Below are positions 5,884 through 7,871 of a stretch of DNA of 7,871 nt, one piece after another. The notes under the pieces are model-generated. The model saw only the letters and a list, made by a program, of their open reading frames with translations, did not search any database and was not told the origin of the DNA. Within the stretch, counting starts at the first letter, position 1, and each line of letters opens with the position of its first letter. Origin of the DNA: Clostridiales bacterium (GTDB lineage Bacteria > Bacillota > Clostridia > Christensenellales > CAG-1252); assembly GCA_003445835.1 (NCBI GenBank), contig DMCI01000008.1, positions 1 to 7,871 of the forward strand, in the 5' to 3' direction. The translations under genes were made by a program, and so were the position numbers.

Positions 5884-6840
5884 TTATTCCGCGATGCTGA
5901 TCCTGATATCGCCCGTGCTAGCGGTAAGTTCACACTTTTGATCGCTCACGGTGGCGGGGACGCTCACCCTGCCGGTGCCGGTGCCGGCAACGAACATCTT
6001 GGGCGTGAGAAGGGTGCCCGTGATGTTGCCCGTAGAAGTCTTTGCCTCGATCTCCGTCGCGTCGCAACGATCGAATTTTATGTTGCCGGTGCTTGCCCTC
6101 AAAGTGAAGTTTTCCGCCGCGATGACGTTTTTAAGAACGATATTACCGGTACTTGTTTTTGCGTTAAGGTTTTTACAGGTGACGTCCGTAAGGTAAATGT
6201 TGCCCGTAGAGGTCCGCGCTTCCATATTGTCGTCGCATACGAATGATTCCGCCTTGACGTTACCCGTAGAGGCAAGAAGCTCCGCCGTCGTCGCATGGGC
6301 GTTTTCCACCTTAATATTCCCCGTACTTGTCGAAATGACGAGTCGCTCCGTTGTCGAAGCATAGCAACTTACGTTGCCCGTTTTGTCAGAGACGGCTATA
6401 CTTCCAAAAGTAAAGGTTTTGGGAATGTTGACGTCGCCCGTACTTACCTTAACCAACAAAGACTTGTATTCCGTTGCGGGAAGATACACCGTCATCGTAA
6501 GATTCTTTAAAAAGAAGTTTATATGTTCAAACCACTTTCTGTTATCTTCCCCGACAATCCGCAAGACGCCGTTCTCGATGGTCACGGTGTGCTTCATCTT
6601 CTCCGCTTCCGTACATACTACGCTGAAGGTGCCGTCCTCCGAGAGGGCAAAATTGACGTCCGTAGTTTTCGTGTCGATTATGATCTTGTCAAACGATCCT
6701 TCCGCCGTATAGGTGTTGGTCTCCGCTTTTGCGGTGCTCAGTTTCGTGTAGTCGTATCCGACGGAAGCAAGTACTCCCCAAAACAACGCTCCGCCCGCCA
6801 GGATAAGAATTATCGCAAATACAATCAATCCCTTTTTCAT
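5884..6840 (-). CDS. DUF4097-type beta-solenoid protein with N-terminal membrane anchor
   Basis: The 318-residue protein has a hydrophobic N-terminal segment (about residues 4-26) after two lysines, fitting a signal anchor with the rest outside the cell. From residue 133 a TG[DN][IV]-type motif recurs ten times: STGDV 133, KTGNV 153, STGNI 172, STGNV 191, STGNI 211, 230, 250 and 269, GTGRV 288, STGDI 308. The spacing is always 19 or 20 residues. This implies a right-handed beta-helix with a Thr/Gly/Asn ladder along one face. DUF4097 proteins are called putative adhesins, but their role is not established, and linkage to DUF1700 and PadR suggests envelope signalling. The start is ATG 6840, with AGGAG 8 bases upstream. 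It overlaps the DUF1700 stop codon as ATGA, so translation is coupled. Confidence 0.88.
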   Translation of the reverse strand: MKKGLIVFAIILILAGGALFWGVLASVGYDYTKLSTAKAETNTYTAEGSFDKIIIDTKTTDVNFALSEDGTFSVVCTEAEKMKHTVTIENGVLRIVGEDNRKWFEHINFFLKNLTMTVYLPATEYKSLLVKVSTGDVNIPKTFTFGSIAVSDKTGNVSCYASTTERLVISTSTGNIKVENAHATTAELLASTGNVKAESFVCDDNMEARTSTGNIYLTDVTCKNLNAKTSTGNIVLKNVIAAENFTLRASTGNIKFDRCDATEIEAKTSTGNITGTLLTPKMFVAGTGTGRVSVPATVSDQKCELTASTGDIRISIAE

Positions 6841-7439
6841 TCTGCTTTCTCCTTTCTGATAAACAGCCTTTTAATACCGACCCCGAGCTTTCCGCCCAAT
6901 TTAATGATGCCTTTTGTAGCGCCAACGCAAGCGGCGATCCAAACGATCGCAAAGCCCGCCGAAAACAGTCCTACGCCAAGCACGGCAAGTCCCGGCATCA
7001 CAAAGCCTTGAAATCCGTACACCACCGCAAGCCCGATGCCGCCGATCGCCGCGCCCCAAAACCCTACTTCAACGCCCCACAAGGCAAGGCTGAGCGCAAA
7101 CAGCGTAACGTACAGGGAAAAGACGATCGCCAAAAAGGCAACGAGCAGCGGGAACCACAGCGGAAACCCGAGGACGATCAACGCAACTTCCCCGCCCGAA
7201 AGCGAACGCTTGGGCTTGATCCTCTCCTTGACGAGCTTGCCGATAGGCACTTCCGAAACCGCTTGCGTTACGATGTTGCCCATCGAACCGACGCCCGCAA
7301 CTGCCGCCTCTTCCGAAAAGCCTTCCTCCATACGATCGTCGATCATCTCGCTGTAAAAATTCAAGCGCTCGTCGACCTCGTCTTTGGGAAGCCCCGCCAA
7401 GGCGATCTTAAGTCTTGCTAAAAACTCTTGCTTACTCAT
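6837..7439 (-). CDS. DUF1700 / HAAS-domain membrane protein
   Basis: This 200-residue protein begins with a helical domain (residues 1-65). Its pattern FLARLKIALAGLP, then DERLNFYSEMIDDRMEEG and SEEAAVAGVGS, is the signature of the HAAS / DUF1700 N-terminus. Residues about 84-175 hold three or four hydrophobic, glycine-rich membrane helices, and the tail is basic (KRLFIRKEK). Such proteins are commonly encoded between a PadR regulator and a DUF4097 protein in Bacillota. The molecular role is unproven; a membrane partner or sensor for the neighbouring products is a reasonable inference. The start is ATG 7439, with AGGAGG 9 bases upstream. It overlaps the end of the PadR gene by 8 bases, and its own end overlaps the next gene by 4. 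Confidence 0.88.
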   Translation of the reverse strand: MSKQEFLARLKIALAGLPKDEVDERLNFYSEMIDDRMEEGFSEEAAVAGVGSMGNIVTQAVSEVPIGKLVKERIKPKRSLSGGEVALIVLGFPLWFPLLVAFLAIVFSLYVTLFALSLALWGVEVGFWGAAIGGIGLAVVYGFQGFVMPGLAVLGVGLFSAGFAIVWIAACVGATKGIIKLGGKLGVGIKRLFIRKEKAE

Positions 7440-7752
7440 GACGACGTTCCTCCTTGATCACAAAATGATAAATGGTGACCACTTCTTTCCATTCATTCTT
7501 AAAATCTTCAATGCGCCCTACCCCCGCTCTGGTGATGTGGTAGTATTTGCGCAATCTGCCGTCGTGCTCCGCAGAGCGCACCGTCAGCATACTCGCTGCT
7601 TCCAGACGCTTTAGGATAGTGTACAAAGTCGATTCGGATAATTCCACATACGGTTTGAGATCCTTGATGATCTTGTAGCCGTAGGAATCTTCGTTTTTGA
7701 TGGCTGCCAAGACACAAACGTCCAGTAACCCTCGCTTCAATTGAATATCCAT
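7432..7752 (-). CDS. PadR-family transcriptional regulator
   Basis: This 106-residue protein is a small (subfamily-1 sized) PadR winged-helix repressor. DNA-binding features are SYGYKIIKDL (23-32), the recognition-helix region SESTLYTILKRLE (39-51), and a wing ending GRLRKYYHITRAG (65-77). The C-terminal helix (about 78-104) should form the dimer interface. The start is ATG 7752, with GAGGAGG 6 bases upstream. A TTG at 7818 in the same frame lies upstream of the -35 box and can be excluded. It is the first gene of a three-gene operon, and the palindrome over its own promoter suggests that it represses itself and the two membrane or surface genes behind it. The inducing signal is unknown. Confidence 0.94.
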   Translation of the reverse strand: MDIQLKRGLLDVCVLAAIKNEDSYGYKIIKDLKPYVELSESTLYTILKRLEAASMLTVRSAEHDGRLRKYYHITRAGVGRIEDFKNEWKEVVTIYHFVIKEERRHE

Positions 7753-7758
7753 AGCATA

Positions 7759-7765
7759 CCTCCTC
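7759..7765 (-). promoter_or_regulatory. Ribosome binding site of the PadR gene
   Basis: GAGGAGG lies 6 bases before ATG 7752. An out-of-frame ATG sits between them. The spacing fixes the start at 7752. Confidence 0.85.
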
Positions 7766-7768
7766 TTT

Positions 7769-7797
7769 CGTAATACATCATAACGTGAGGTATTACG
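7769..7797. promoter_or_regulatory. Inverted repeat over the PadR promoter (likely autoregulatory operator)
   Basis: CGTAATAC (7769-7776) and GTATTACG (7790-7797) are perfect 8-bp inverted arms 13 bases apart. The element spans from the spacer through the -10 box to the predicted start point. PadR proteins bind dyad sites in their own promoters, so this is the natural operator; the assignment to this PadR is inference. Confidence 0.65.
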
Positions 7798-7806
7798 CGT
7801 TGTCAA
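7777..7806 (-). promoter_or_regulatory. Promoter of the PadR-DUF1700-DUF4097 operon
   Basis: A perfect -35 box TTGACA (7806-7801) and a -10 box TATGAT (7782-7777) are separated by 18 bases. Transcription should start near 7770, leaving a leader of about 18 bases that holds the ribosome binding site. Confidence 0.8.
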
Positions 7807-7816
7807 GTATTTGTGC

Positions 7817-7855
7817 AAAAAAAATCACCTTTTTTATTTTTTCAAAAGGCGATTT
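7817..7855 (-). terminator. Intrinsic terminator of a gene beyond the right edge
   Basis: On the minus strand AAATCGCCTTTT and AAAAGGTGATTT pair in a 12-bp stem (one G-T wobble) around a 10-base A-rich loop, followed by a run of T. The gene it ends is outside the window. It isolates the PadR operon from upstream transcription. Nothing else is visible in 7856-7871. Confidence 0.75.
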
Positions 7856-7871
7856 GTGCGTGATGATAAAA

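Noticed and set aside
5884..6440. Repeated STGN-coding DNA as a nucleotide tandem repeat.
   Set aside because: The repeat is clear at protein level, but the codons and intervening bases diverge, so it is an old structural repeat and not a recent DNA duplication.
7753..7818. TTG at 7818 as start of the PadR protein.
   Set aside because: It is upstream of the TTGACA box, and the extension translates the promoter and operator.

Overview
The window reads as a chromosomal segment of an anaerobic Bacillota-like bacterium, most likely an uncultured member of the Clostridia. This placement is inferred from strong AGGAGG-type ribosome binding sites, short sigma-A-like promoters, T-rich intrinsic terminators, a four-gene biotin-dependent Na+ pump decarboxylase operon, and a PadR / DUF1700 / DUF4097 cassette typical of that phylum. 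Base composition looks near 50% GC. Every supported gene lies on the minus strand, so transcription runs from high to low coordinates. No rRNA, tRNA, CRISPR array, insertion sequence or prophage gene is visible, and no gap between genes exceeds about 160 bases.

Region 1 (right end, 7871 to 5839): the terminator of an unseen upstream gene (7817-7855) is followed by a promoter with a TTGACA -35 box. A perfect inverted repeat covers its -10 box and predicted start point. This promoter drives three overlapping genes: a PadR-type repressor (7432-7752), a DUF1700/HAAS membrane protein (6837-7439) and a DUF4097 beta-solenoid protein (5884-6840). A GC-rich hairpin terminator (5839-5869) closes the unit. 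It looks like a self-regulated envelope-signalling cassette.

Region 2 (5838 to 4864): a good promoter (5764-5792) drives a single ZIP-family metal transporter gene (4944-5732), which ends at a strong intrinsic terminator (4875-4906).

Region 3 (4874 to 2809): a 684-residue protein couples about seven membrane segments to a C-terminal calcineurin-like metallophosphoesterase domain with all its metal motifs. Its ribosome binding site touches the T-tract of the preceding terminator, which raises the question of how it is expressed.

Region 4 (2808 to 1): a promoter whose -10 box sits inside a perfect 17-bp palindrome drives an operon for a sodium-translocating oxaloacetate decarboxylase. The genes are the carboxyltransferase alpha subunit (1278-2657), the small membrane gamma subunit (915-1274), a free-standing biotin carrier (526-909) and the Na+-pumping beta subunit (from 518, cut by the window edge). 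Together they would decarboxylate oxaloacetate to pyruvate and couple this to Na+ export.

Most genes belong to known families. The least explained items are the membrane-metallophosphoesterase fusion, the two promoter-overlapping palindromes, and the strict 19/20-residue periodicity of the DUF4097 protein. I do not see a clearly new multi-gene system.
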